Assembly (NCBI RefSeq): GCF_902833055.1
Contig: NZ_CADFEJ010000023.1
Coordinates: 18,177-82,176 of the forward strand
DNA from: Burkholderia territorii
GTDB taxonomy: Bacteria; Pseudomonadota; Gammaproteobacteria; Burkholderiales; Burkholderiaceae
Length of the DNA stretch: 64,000 nt
Direction of reading: 5' to 3'
A program made the translations under genes and the position numbers. The notes beneath the pieces are model-generated. The model saw nothing but the letters and a program-made list of their open reading frames with translations, did no database searches and was not told the origin of the DNA. Below, in pieces: positions 1-8,517 of the stretch (the first letter of the stretch is position 1; each line of letters opens with the position of its first letter).

Positions 1-8
1 AAACGGCA

Positions 9-1505
9 GTGGAGACGGCCGCGCCGTCCGGGACGGCGCTGAAACGCCGGCTGCAGAGCCGCCACATCGCGATGATCGCGATCGGCGGCTCGATCGGCAC
101 GGGGTTGTTCGTCGCGTCGGGTGCGTCGGTCGCGCAGGCGGGGCCGGGCGGCGCGATCGCCGCGTATATCGCGATCGGGCTGATGGTCTACTTCGTCGTC
201 ACGGGGCTCGGCGAGATGGCCGCGCTGATGCCGGTGTCGGGCTCGTTCGCGATCTACGGCGAGAAGTACGTCGACGAAGGCTTCGGCGTCGCGCTCGGCT
301 GGACCTACTGGTACAGCTGGGCGGTGACGATCGCGATCGAGCTCGTCGCCGGGCAGATCGTGATGCGCTACTGGTTTCCGGCCGTGCCGGGCGTGTGGTG
401 GGGCGTGGGGTTCCTGGTGCTGATCTTCCTGCTGAACACGCTCTCGGTGCGCGGCTTCGGCGAATCCGAATACTGGTTCTCGCTGATCAAGGTCGTCACC
501 GTGATCGCGTTCATCGCGGCGGGGTTGCTGATCGCGGCCGGCCTGCTCGGCAACGGGCATCCGGTTGGCTTGCGCAACTTCAGGACCGGCGATGCGCCGT
601 TCGTCGGCGGCATGCACGCGATGATGAGCGTCGCGCTGATCGCGGGCTTCTCGTTTCTCGGGACCGAGCTGGTCGGGATCACGGCCGGCGAATCGGAAAA
701 CCCGCGCAAGACGATCCCGCGCGCGGTGAAGCAGATCTTCTGGCGGATCATGCTGTTCTACGTGCTCGCGATCTTCGTGATCGGCTTGCTGGTGCCGTAC
801 ACCGATCCGAACCTGCTGAAGAGCGACGTGACCGACATCGGCGTGAGCCCGTTTACGCTCGTGTTCAGCCATGCGGGCTTTCCGCTCGCCGCGGGCGCGA
901 TGAACCTCGTGATCCTGACGGCCGTGCTGTCGGCCGGCAACTCCGGCACGTATGCAGCCACGCGGATGCTGTACAACCTCGCGGCGGAAGGCCGTGCGCC
1001 CGCGATGTTCGCGACGCTTTCGCCGAGCGGCGTGCCGCGCAACGCACTTTACGCGACGATGGCGGTCGGCGGGTTGTGCTTCCTCACGTCGCTGACGAAC
1101 AACCAGAGCGTCTATCTGTGGCTGCTCAATACGGTCGGCATCACCGGCTTCATCGCGTGGCTCGGCATCGCGGTCTGCCACTACCGGTTCCGCAAGGGCT
1201 TTCTGAAGCAGGGCTACCGGCTCGACCAATTGCCGTATCGCGCGAAGTGGTTTCCGTTCGGGCCGCTGTTCGCGATCGCGATCTGCATCGTGATCTCGCT
1301 CGGGCAGGATTACCAGGCGTTCTTCGCCGCGCGCATCGACTGGATGGAAGTGCTGTCGATCTATGTCTGGATCCCGCTGTTCGTCGCGATCTGGTGGGGG
1401 TATCGCCGCGTGCGCAAGAGCCGGCTCGTGCGATACGAGGAGATGGAGATCGGGCCGTGGCTGATGCACCCGGCCGACGAAACGGGGCACGCGCGCGAGC
1501 GGTAG
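9..1505 (+). CDS. Amino-acid permease, APC superfamily (LysP/GabP-like)
   Basis: Inner-membrane transporter predicted to import an amino acid with protons. The 498-residue product is hydrophobic throughout, consistent with about 12 membrane helices, and begins with the APC-family signature around residues 26-34 (GGSIGTGLF), followed by the GEMAALMPVSGSFA block typical of the lysine, proline and GABA permeases. The body resembles LysP-type lysine permeases most, but I cannot fix the substrate by eye. The GTG at position 9 is only eight bases from the window edge, so the true start may lie a little upstream, outside the window. The gene stands alone here; the next gene is convergent. Family call is firm, substrate is inference. 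Confidence 0.85.
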   Translation: METAAPSGTALKRRLQSRHIAMIAIGGSIGTGLFVASGASVAQAGPGGAIAAYIAIGLMVYFVVTGLGEMAALMPVSGSFAIYGEKYVDEGFGVALGWTYWYSWAVTIAIELVAGQIVMRYWFPAVPGVWWGVGFLVLIFLLNTLSVRGFGESEYWFSLIKVVTVIAFIAAGLLIAAGLLGNGHPVGLRNFRTGDAPFVGGMHAMMSVALIAGFSFLGTELVGITAGESENPRKTIPRAVKQIFWRIMLFYVLAIFVIGLLVPYTDPNLLKSDVTDIGVSPFTLVFSHAGFPLAAGAMNLVILTAVLSAGNSGTYAATRMLYNLAAEGRAPAMFATLSPSGVPRNALYATMAVGGLCFLTSLTNNQSVYLWLLNTVGITGFIAWLGIAVCHYRFRKGFLKQGYRLDQLPYRAKWFPFGPLFAIAICIVISLGQDYQAFFAARIDWMEVLSIYVWIPLFVAIWWGYRRVRKSRLVRYEEMEIGPWLMHPADETGHARER

Positions 1506-1687
1506 CCGGCCGGCGCACGGCGTGCGTGCGGCCTCGGGCCGGGATACCGTCGCGTTCGCGTAGCGTGACGGGCAGGGCCCCCGGCGCGCCGCGCGCTTCC
1601 CGATCGATTCCGCGTCCGGCACACAACATCGAACTGCGCGCGGTTGTGCAGCCGCTACCGCTACGGCGATTGACGCGGCGGCCTGCG

Positions 1688-2413
1688 CTACTTGTCCAGT
1701 TCCGGGTAGTGCCGGAAGATTCCCATGTCGTTGAACGGGATGCGGCGCGCCGACTCCAGATAGCGTGCGACGGGCGGATGCCGGGCAACGCGGTCGTGCA
1801 GGCCGACGAGTCCCGCGACCTTGCGCTCCGCGCGCTTCATCGCCTTCGGGAACGCATAGCGCAACCCTTCGATCAGCTGAAATATCGACAGGTCCGCATA
1901 ACTGAGCGCGCCGCCGGCGATGTAGCCGCCCTTGTGCGGATTCTGCTCGAGTACGCGATCGAAGTAGCCGAGGAACTTCGGCAGGCGGTGCGCGAGGAAA
2001 TCGGCCGAGCGCTCGGCCGCCTCGGCTTTCTGATCCTCGTAGTACAGGCCGCTGCCGATCGGGTGATGCGTGTCGTGGATCTCGGTGACGAAATCGGCGA
2101 CGGTCAACTGAAGCTGATGAACCCACAGCCGCCCGGCTTCGTCGTCGGGCGCGAGCCCGAGGCGCGCGCCGAGAAACAGCAGGATGTTCGCGGTCTGTCC
2201 GACGAGCACGTCGCCGGCCTTCAGGAACGGCGGCGCGAACGGCACGCATTCGGCTTTCTTGCTGTCCATCAGCCGCATCATTGCCGACACGCCCATGCCG
2301 CGCCCCGATTCGCGCGCGACGTCGACATAGTCGGCCTCTGCCGCCTCGAGCGCGAGTCGCACATATTCGCCGCGGCCCTGAATCTCGGGCCAGTAATAGA
2401 GTTCGTATCGCAT
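1688..2413 (-). CDS. Glutathione S-transferase family protein
   Basis: Predicted cytosolic glutathione transferase of 241 residues. The N-terminus (MRYELYYWPEIQGRGEYVRL) is the thioredoxin-like first strand and helix of the sigma/mu-like GST group, with Tyr near residue 6-7 as a possible catalytic residue; the C-terminal half is the all-alpha domain (LSYADLSIFQLIEGL). The ATG at 2413 was chosen over longer frames because it is preceded by GACAGGAGCACC, a good ribosome site, and because the GST fold starts immediately there. Convergent with the upstream permease and facing away from leuC. Substrate unknown. Confidence 0.85.
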   Translation of the reverse strand: MRYELYYWPEIQGRGEYVRLALEAAEADYVDVARESGRGMGVSAMMRLMDSKKAECVPFAPPFLKAGDVLVGQTANILLFLGARLGLAPDDEAGRLWVHQLQLTVADFVTEIHDTHHPIGSGLYYEDQKAEAAERSADFLAHRLPKFLGYFDRVLEQNPHKGGYIAGGALSYADLSIFQLIEGLRYAFPKAMKRAERKVAGLVGLHDRVARHPPVARYLESARRIPFNDMGIFRHYPELDK

Positions 2414-2540
2414 GCGGTGCTCCTGTCCGGTCGATGCGCCGGGCCATGCGCGCATCGTGATGGCGGGAAGGGCGGCCGCGCCGCCCGTTGCGAATAGACA
2501 GTCTAGGAGATCGCGCGGCAAGCGCGATGCTGGCCGCATG

Positions 2541-2873
2541 TCATGCGTCGCGCGCGTCGCGTTCGCCGCCTTCGGGGCCGTAGAAGAACACCCAGGTTGA
2601 AAAGTCGTCGGAAAAGCCGACGAAGCGGTGCGACGCGAAGGCGGGAACGAACGCCACGTCGCCCGCCGCGACGCTGCATTCGCGCCCGTCGACGACGAAG
2701 CGGGACGTGCCGGCGGCGATCACGTAGACCTCGTCGCGCGTATGCGGCGTCTGCAGGTCCTCGCCGCGCGGCCGGTACAGTTCGACGTCGAGCGTGCCGT
2801 GGCGAAACAGCGTCGTGAACAGCGTGCCTTCATCGTCGAGGCGGGCGAGCGATTCGTTGATGCCGAGTTTCAT
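2541..2873 (-). CDS. Small cupin-domain protein
   Basis: A 110-residue single-domain cupin. Cupin motif 1 is visible in HTRDEVYVIAAGTSRFVVDG and motif 2 in GDVAFVPAFASHRF, with metal-ligand candidates His and Glu in the first and His in the second. No partner domain is attached, so the role (metal-dependent enzyme, isomerase or sugar-binding) cannot be told. The ATG at 2873 begins the conserved MKLGINESLARLD segment; a longer frame to 3116 only adds sequence from the inverted repeat region. It lies 127 bases upstream of the GST gene on the same strand and may be cotranscribed with it. It is divergent from leuC. Confidence 0.75.
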   Translation of the reverse strand: MKLGINESLARLDDEGTLFTTLFRHGTLDVELYRPRGEDLQTPHTRDEVYVIAAGTSRFVVDGRECSVAAGDVAFVPAFASHRFVGFSDDFSTWVFFYGPEGGERDARDA

Positions 2874-2992
2874 CGTCGTGGGCTCCGGGTCGGACCGTGG
2901 GGGCGTGCGGACGTACGCCGTTTCATCGTATGCCGGAATGCGCGTCGACGCGAACACCGCGAGCGACGGGCATCGAGATGGCCGATGCAGCC

Positions 2993-3038
2993 GTTTGGCT
3001 GGTAATGCCGATACAGGTATTGGCACTACCAGCCAAAC
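2993..3038. repeat. 22-bp near-perfect inverted repeat between cupin gene and leuC
   Basis: The left arm 2993-3014 and right arm 3017-3038 are reverse complements except at two positions (both transitions), separated by only two bases. The arms begin GTTTGGCTGG and end CCAGCCAAAC. A T-rich run (CTGTTTTTAATGGGTTTTTT) follows on the + strand, so it could act as a terminator-like hairpin, a cruciform, or a dyad operator for the divergent cupin and leuC transcripts. The symmetry is directly seen; the function is inference. Confidence 0.7.
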
Positions 3039-3095
3039 CACTGTTTTTAATGGGTTTTTTCGCTTCGGGCCTGCGCCGTGGCGCGTTCTGCGTGG

Positions 3096-3101
3096 CATAA
3101 T
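3096..3101 (+). promoter_or_regulatory. Candidate -10 box for leuC
   Basis: CATAAT lies 45 bases before the leuC ATG. No convincing -35 box is present at the expected distance, so this is a weak assignment; it is the only TATAAT-like hexamer between the inverted repeat and leuC. Confidence 0.3.
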
Positions 3102-3146
3102 CGACCGCATCCGCAAGGCTTGTAGTCACAACGACCCCGCATACCC

Positions 3147-4556
<1,410 letters not shown>

Positions 4557-4559
4557 CGC

Positions 4560-4706
4560 GTGACGGCATCGAAGCTCATCGCGCGGCTGGTTGCCGCGCT
4601 GGCGCTCGCGGGGCTGGGCTTCGGCCTCGCGGGCTGCAATACCGTCCGAGGCTTCGGCCAGGACGTCAATGCCGCCGGCAACGCGCTGCAGCGCGCCGCG
4701 GAGTGA
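4560..4706 (+). CDS. Entericidin-like small lipoprotein
   Basis: A 48-residue ORF with a GTG start. It encodes a signal peptide rich in Ala/Leu, a lipobox LAGC at residues 23-26, and the entericidin-type mature part CNTVRGFGQDVNAAGNALQ. In Escherichia coli, EcnA and EcnB form a toxin-antidote pair of lipoproteins; here there is a single copy, so a toxin role should not be assumed. It is placed between leuC and leuD, four bases after leuC, and probably travels on the leucine operon mRNA. The mature peptide would be an outer- or inner-membrane-anchored lipopeptide of about 23 residues. Confidence 0.8.
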   Translation: MTASKLIARLVAALALAGLGFGLAGCNTVRGFGQDVNAAGNALQRAAE

Positions 4707-4771
4707 CATCCGCCGAGAATTTGTCGATGTGCGCCGGCTGAATGCCGGCCCTTCAACCGGATAGACGGATC

Positions 4772-5422
4772 ATGGAAAAATTCAATGTGCATACCGGCGT
4801 CGTGGCGCCGCTCGATCGCGAGAACGTCGACACCGACGCGATCATCCCGAAGCAGTTCCTGAAGTCGATCAAGCGCACGGGCTTCGGCCCGAACGCGTTC
4901 GACGAATGGCGTTACCTCGACCACGGCGAGCCGGGCCAGGACAACTCGAAGCGCCCGCTGAACCCGGATTTCGTGCTGAACCAGCCGCGCTACCAGGGCG
5001 CATCGGTGCTGCTCGCACGCAAGAACTTCGGCTGCGGCAGCTCGCGCGAGCACGCGCCGTGGGCGCTGCAGCAGTACGGCTTCCGCGCGATCATCGCGCC
5101 GAGCTTCGCCGACATCTTCTTCAACAACTGCTACAAGAACGGGCTGCTGCCGATCGTGCTGACCGAGCAGCAGGTCGATCACCTGTTCAACGACACGTAT
5201 GCGTTCAACGGCTATCAGCTGACGATCGATCTCGACGCGCAGGTCGTGCGTACGCCCGACGGCCGCGAGTATGCGTTCGACATCACGGCGTTCCGCAAGT
5301 ATTGCCTGCTGAACGGTTTCGACGACATCGGCCTCACGCTGCGTCACGCGGACAAGATCCGCCAGTTCGAAGCCGAGCGGCTCGCGAAGCAGCCGTGGCT
5401 CAACAACAAGCTGGTCGGCTGA
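4772..5422 (+). CDS. leuD: 3-isopropylmalate dehydratase small subunit
   Basis: Small (swivelling) subunit of isopropylmalate isomerase, partner of LeuC. The 216-residue protein begins MEKFNVHTGVVAPLDRENVD and carries the conserved FGCGSSREHAPWAL loop that contributes substrate-binding residues. The ATG at 4772 is chosen because the family alignment starts there; an in-frame ATG at 4742 would add ten residues unlike the family. It lies 66 bases after the small lipoprotein gene and 75 bases before leuB. Confidence 0.97.
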   Translation: MEKFNVHTGVVAPLDRENVDTDAIIPKQFLKSIKRTGFGPNAFDEWRYLDHGEPGQDNSKRPLNPDFVLNQPRYQGASVLLARKNFGCGSSREHAPWALQQYGFRAIIAPSFADIFFNNCYKNGLLPIVLTEQQVDHLFNDTYAFNGYQLTIDLDAQVVRTPDGREYAFDITAFRKYCLLNGFDDIGLTLRHADKIRQFEAERLAKQPWLNNKLVG

Positions 5423-5497
5423 GATTGCCTCCGGGCGGGCGCGCATGACGTGCGCCCGCCGGCCTGCCACCTACACTCATCCAGTCAGGAACAACGC

Positions 5498-6565
5498 ATG
5501 AAGATTGCAGTGCTGCCCGGCGACGGCATCGGTCCGGAAATCGTCAACGAAGCGGTCAAGGTGCTGAACGCCCTCGACGAGAAGTTCGAACTCGAACAGG
5601 CGCCGGTCGGCGGCGCGGGCTACGAGGCGAGCGGTCATCCGCTGCCGGACGCGACGCTGAAGCTCGCGAAGGAAGCCGACGCGATCCTGTTCGGCTCGGT
5701 CGGTGACTGGAAGTACGACTCGCTCGAGCGCGCGCTGCGCCCCGAGCAGGCGATCCTCGGGCTGCGCAAGCATCTCGAGCTGTTCGCGAACTTCCGCCCG
5801 GCGATCTGCTATCCGCAACTCGTCGACGCATCGCCGCTGAAGCCGGAGCTCGTCGCGGGCCTCGACATCCTGATCGTGCGCGAACTGAACGGCGACATCT
5901 ACTTCGGCCAGCCGCGCGGCGTGCGCGCGGCGCCCGACGGCCCGTTCGCCGGCGAGCGCGAGGGTTTCGACACGATGCGCTATTCGGAGCCGGAAGTGCG
6001 CCGCATCGCGCACGTCGCGTTCCAGGCCGCGCGAAAGCGCGCGAAGAAGCTGCTGTCGGTCGACAAGTCGAACGTGCTCGAAACGTCGCAATTCTGGCGC
6101 GACATCATGATCGACGTGTCGAAGGAATATGCGGACGTCGAACTGTCGCACATGTACGTCGACAACGCGGCGATGCAGCTCGCGAAGGCGCCGAAGCAAT
6201 TCGACGTGATCGTGACCGGCAACATGTTCGGCGACATCCTGTCGGATGAAGCATCGATGCTGACGGGCTCGATCGGCATGTTGCCGTCGGCGTCGCTCGA
6301 CAAGAACAACAAGGGTCTGTACGAGCCGTCGCACGGTTCGGCGCCGGACATCGCGGGCAAGGGCATCGCGAACCCGCTGGCGACGATCCTGTCGGCCGCG
6401 ATGCTGCTGCGCTACTCGCTGAATCGCGCGGAGCAGGCCGATCGCATCGAGCGCGCGGTGAAAACGGTGCTCGAACAAGGCTATCGCACGGGCGACATCG
6501 CGACGCCGGGTTGCACGCAGGTCGGCACGGCGGCGATGGGCGACGCGGTGGTCGCCGCGCTGTAA
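5498..6565 (+). CDS. leuB: 3-isopropylmalate dehydrogenase
   Basis: Oxidises and decarboxylates 3-isopropylmalate to 2-ketoisocaproate using NAD, the third step of the leucine branch. The 355-residue protein begins MKIAVLPGDGIGPEIV, has the substrate/metal loop DNAAMQL and the family signature around NMFGDILSDEASMLTGSIGM with metal-binding Asp residues, and the NAD-binding GSAPDIAGKGIANPLATI segment. The start at 5498 follows CCAGTCAGGAACAACGC, a plausible ribosome site. It ends the leu run; a 13-bp hairpin with one mismatch (6606-6639) follows without a strong U tract. Confidence 0.98.
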   Translation: MKIAVLPGDGIGPEIVNEAVKVLNALDEKFELEQAPVGGAGYEASGHPLPDATLKLAKEADAILFGSVGDWKYDSLERALRPEQAILGLRKHLELFANFRPAICYPQLVDASPLKPELVAGLDILIVRELNGDIYFGQPRGVRAAPDGPFAGEREGFDTMRYSEPEVRRIAHVAFQAARKRAKKLLSVDKSNVLETSQFWRDIMIDVSKEYADVELSHMYVDNAAMQLAKAPKQFDVIVTGNMFGDILSDEASMLTGSIGMLPSASLDKNNKGLYEPSHGSAPDIAGKGIANPLATILSAAMLLRYSLNRAEQADRIERAVKTVLEQGYRTGDIATPGCTQVGTAAMGDAVVAAL

Positions 6566-6650
6566 CGCGCGCGGCAAGCAATCCGTGTAGTGAATCGTAG
6601 AAAGGGCGCGAACGGGCCGCGAAATCGGCCGGTTCGCGCGTGGTTGGCCG

Positions 6651-6679
6651 TTGTGCGGCCCACCGGCTTTGTGTAGACT
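6651..6679 (+). promoter_or_regulatory. Candidate sigma-70 promoter for the asd leader
   Basis: TTGTGC at 6651-6656 and TAGACT at 6674-6679 are separated by 17 bases. A transcript would begin about six to eight bases after the -10 box, i.e. at or next to the ATG of the leader ORF at 6686, so the leader would be translated from a leaderless or nearly leaderless mRNA. Read from sequence; no transcript data. Confidence 0.45.
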
Positions 6680-6685
6680 CGAACG

Positions 6686-6805
6686 ATGGCGCTGATTTCC
6701 CTGATCTCCCCGGTCCTGAAACTCCACGGCAACATTGCCCGTGCGGGTACGCGCGCCATCGTCATCACGAAAACCATTACCACGAAAACGATCATTAAAC
6801 GCTGA
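6686..6805 (+). CDS. Putative Thr/Ile/Lys-rich leader peptide upstream of asd
   Basis: A 39-residue ORF starting ATG and ending TGA, 82 bases before asd. Its last 17 residues read RAIVITKTITTKTIIKR, containing five Thr, five Ile and three Lys. All three amino acids are end products of the pathway branching from Asd, as in the thrABC leader ThrL of enterobacteria. It has no Shine-Dalgarno sequence, but a promoter-like pair places the transcript start at its ATG. Downstream are competing hairpins: 6827-6834 pairs exactly with 6859-6866, and CCCGCC at 6818 can pair with GGCGGG at 6858. No poly-U tract follows, so control could be of asd translation rather than classical termination. The function is inference. 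Confidence 0.55.
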   Translation: MALISLISPVLKLHGNIARAGTRAIVITKTITTKTIIKR

Positions 6806-6826
6806 TCGTCCGTCGTGCCCGCCTGT

Positions 6827-6866
6827 TTCCCCGCGCGGTCACGCCGGGGGCGGAAATGGCGGGGAA
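6827..6866 (+). promoter_or_regulatory. Hairpin in the asd leader (possible attenuator)
   Basis: The octamer TTCCCCGC at 6827-6834 is repeated in inverted orientation as GCGGGGAA at 6859-6866. An alternative pairing uses CCCGCC at 6818-6823, which overlaps neither left arm but competes for the right arm. The structure ends 21 bases before the asd start, so it could occlude or release the asd ribosome site depending on ribosome stalling in the leader ORF. Confidence 0.4.
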
Positions 6867-6887
6867 GCTCCATTCAAAGGGTTAGTC

Positions 6888-8009
6888 ATGAACGTAGGTC
6901 TCGTAGGTTGGCGCGGCATGGTCGGCAGCGTGCTGATGCAGCGCATGCAGGAAGAAGGCGATTTCGACCTGATCGAACCGGTGTTTTTCAGCACCAGCAA
7001 TACGGGCGGGAAAGCACCGTCGTTCGCGAAAAACGAGACTACGCTCAAGGACGCGACCAACGTCGACGAGCTCAAGAAGTGCGACGTGATCATCACGTGC
7101 CAGGGCGGCGATTACACGAACGACGTGTTCCCGAAGCTGCGCGCGGCCGGCTGGAACGGCTACTGGATCGACGCGGCCTCGTCGCTGCGGATGCAGGACG
7201 ATGCGGTCATCATCCTCGATCCGGTCAACCTCGACGTGATCAAGGACGCGCTCGTCAAGGGCACGAAGAACTTCGTCGGCGGCAACTGCACGGTCAGCCT
7301 GATGCTGATGGCGCTCGGCGGCCTGTTCCGCGAGAACCTCGTCGACTGGATGACGGCGATGACCTATCAGGCCGCATCGGGCGCGGGCGCGCAGAACATG
7401 CGTGAGCTGCTGTCGCAGATGGGCGCGCTGCACGGCTCGGTGCAGGAGCAGCTCGCCGATCCGGCATCCGCGATTCTCGACATCGATCGCCGCGTGCTGG
7501 CGACGATGAACAGCGATGCAATGCCGACGAGCCAGTTCGGCGTGCCGCTCGCGGGCTCGCTGATTCCGTGGATCGACAAGGATCTCGGCAACGGGATGTC
7601 GAAGGAAGAATGGAAGGGCGGCGCGGAAACCAACAAGATCCTCGGCAAGCCGGCCATGGGCCAGCCGGGTTCGATCCCGGTCGACGGGCTGTGCGTGCGG
7701 ATCGGCGCGATGCGCTGCCACTCGCAGGCGCTGACGATCAAGCTGAAGAAGGACGTCCCGCTCGACGAAATCAACGGCATCCTCGCGTCGGCCAACGACT
7801 GGGTGAAGGTCGTGCCGAACGAGCGCGAAGCGTCGATGCGCGACCTGTCGCCGGCGAAGATCACCGGCACGCTGACGGTGCCGGTCGGTCGCCTGCGCAA
7901 GCTCGCGATGGGCGGCGAATACCTGTCGGCGTTCACGGTCGGCGACCAGCTGCTGTGGGGCGCGGCCGAGCCGCTGCGCCGCATGCTGCGCATCCTGCTC
8001 GACAAGTAA
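6888..8009 (+). CDS. asd: Aspartate-semialdehyde dehydrogenase
   Basis: Reduces aspartyl phosphate to aspartate-semialdehyde with NADPH, the branch point to Lys/diaminopimelate, Thr, Ile and Met. The 373-residue protein begins MNVGLVGWRGMVGSVLMQRM with the NADP-binding Rossmann motif, and the catalytic cysteine is Cys134 in GGNCTVSLML, matching the Gram-negative Asd type. The ATG at 6888 is chosen by family alignment; longer frames read into the leader region. It is followed by a clear intrinsic terminator at 8053. Upstream is the Thr/Ile/Lys-rich leader ORF, suggesting feedback by its end products. Confidence 0.97.
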   Translation: MNVGLVGWRGMVGSVLMQRMQEEGDFDLIEPVFFSTSNTGGKAPSFAKNETTLKDATNVDELKKCDVIITCQGGDYTNDVFPKLRAAGWNGYWIDAASSLRMQDDAVIILDPVNLDVIKDALVKGTKNFVGGNCTVSLMLMALGGLFRENLVDWMTAMTYQAASGAGAQNMRELLSQMGALHGSVQEQLADPASAILDIDRRVLATMNSDAMPTSQFGVPLAGSLIPWIDKDLGNGMSKEEWKGGAETNKILGKPAMGQPGSIPVDGLCVRIGAMRCHSQALTIKLKKDVPLDEINGILASANDWVKVVPNEREASMRDLSPAKITGTLTVPVGRLRKLAMGGEYLSAFTVGDQLLWGAAEPLRRMLRILLDK

Positions 8010-8052
8010 GGATCGGATTGCGCCGCGCGTGCGTCGCCGGCGCGCGATGCGA

Positions 8053-8090
8053 AACGCCTGCCAGCCCTTCGCGGGGCGGCAGGCGTTTTT
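8053..8090 (+). terminator. Rho-independent terminator after asd
   Basis: AACGCCTGCC at 8053-8062 pairs with GGCAGGCGTT at 8078-8087, and the stem runs into a five-T tract. This separates asd from fimV. Confidence 0.85.
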
Positions 8091-8517
8091 GCGTGGGTTG
8101 GCGCCGCGGCATGCGGGCACAACGCCGAACCGCTCCCCACGGAGGTGCGACGCGAGCTGTACGGAGATGCATTCGTTCGGAACGATGCGGTCGCCACAAT
8201 TTTCATCGTTTGATGATCCCGTTTTGATAAAGCAGCCGTGGGTGATTGATGGTGAGGCTCGGCGCGGCGGCGTGCAATCGGTGCGCCGGTGGTTGGGGCC
8301 GGTAGCGATCGCGCCGATGCCCGGGCATGGACCGCCGCATCCACCGGCGACGAATTCGGCCGGAACCCGATCGCGTGAAGTAAACTACGAGGTTACGACG
8401 CGCAGAGTCGCTGAAAGCGTCGCGTTCTGCGCGACGCTTTTGCATTTCTGCGGCGACTTTATTGACGCTTCCCTACGCGAATCCGAGCCGCGCCCGCGCG
8501 CGGCGATAGAGCCTACG
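8091..8517 (+). other. Non-coding gap with fimV leader hairpin
   Basis: No supported gene. An 11-bp perfect hairpin lies at 8414-8440 (arms AAAGCGTCGCG and CGCGACGCTTT, loop of five) ending in TTTTGCATTT, which resembles a terminator or attenuator 78 bases before fimV. A possible -10 (TAAACT near 8382) lies just upstream of it. If transcription starts there, the hairpin would be in the fimV leader. Confidence 0.5.

Noticed and set aside
395..2497. 700-codon + strand open frame over the permease and GST genes
   Set aside because: Arg/Ala/Pro-rich shadow frame created by high GC; it overlaps two genes with clear family signatures in other frames.
2978..3100. 40-residue ORF upstream of leuC as a leuL attenuator
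   Set aside because: It has several Leu codons, but they are scattered, and much of it is produced by the inverted repeat; no run of Leu codons or following terminator fits attenuation.
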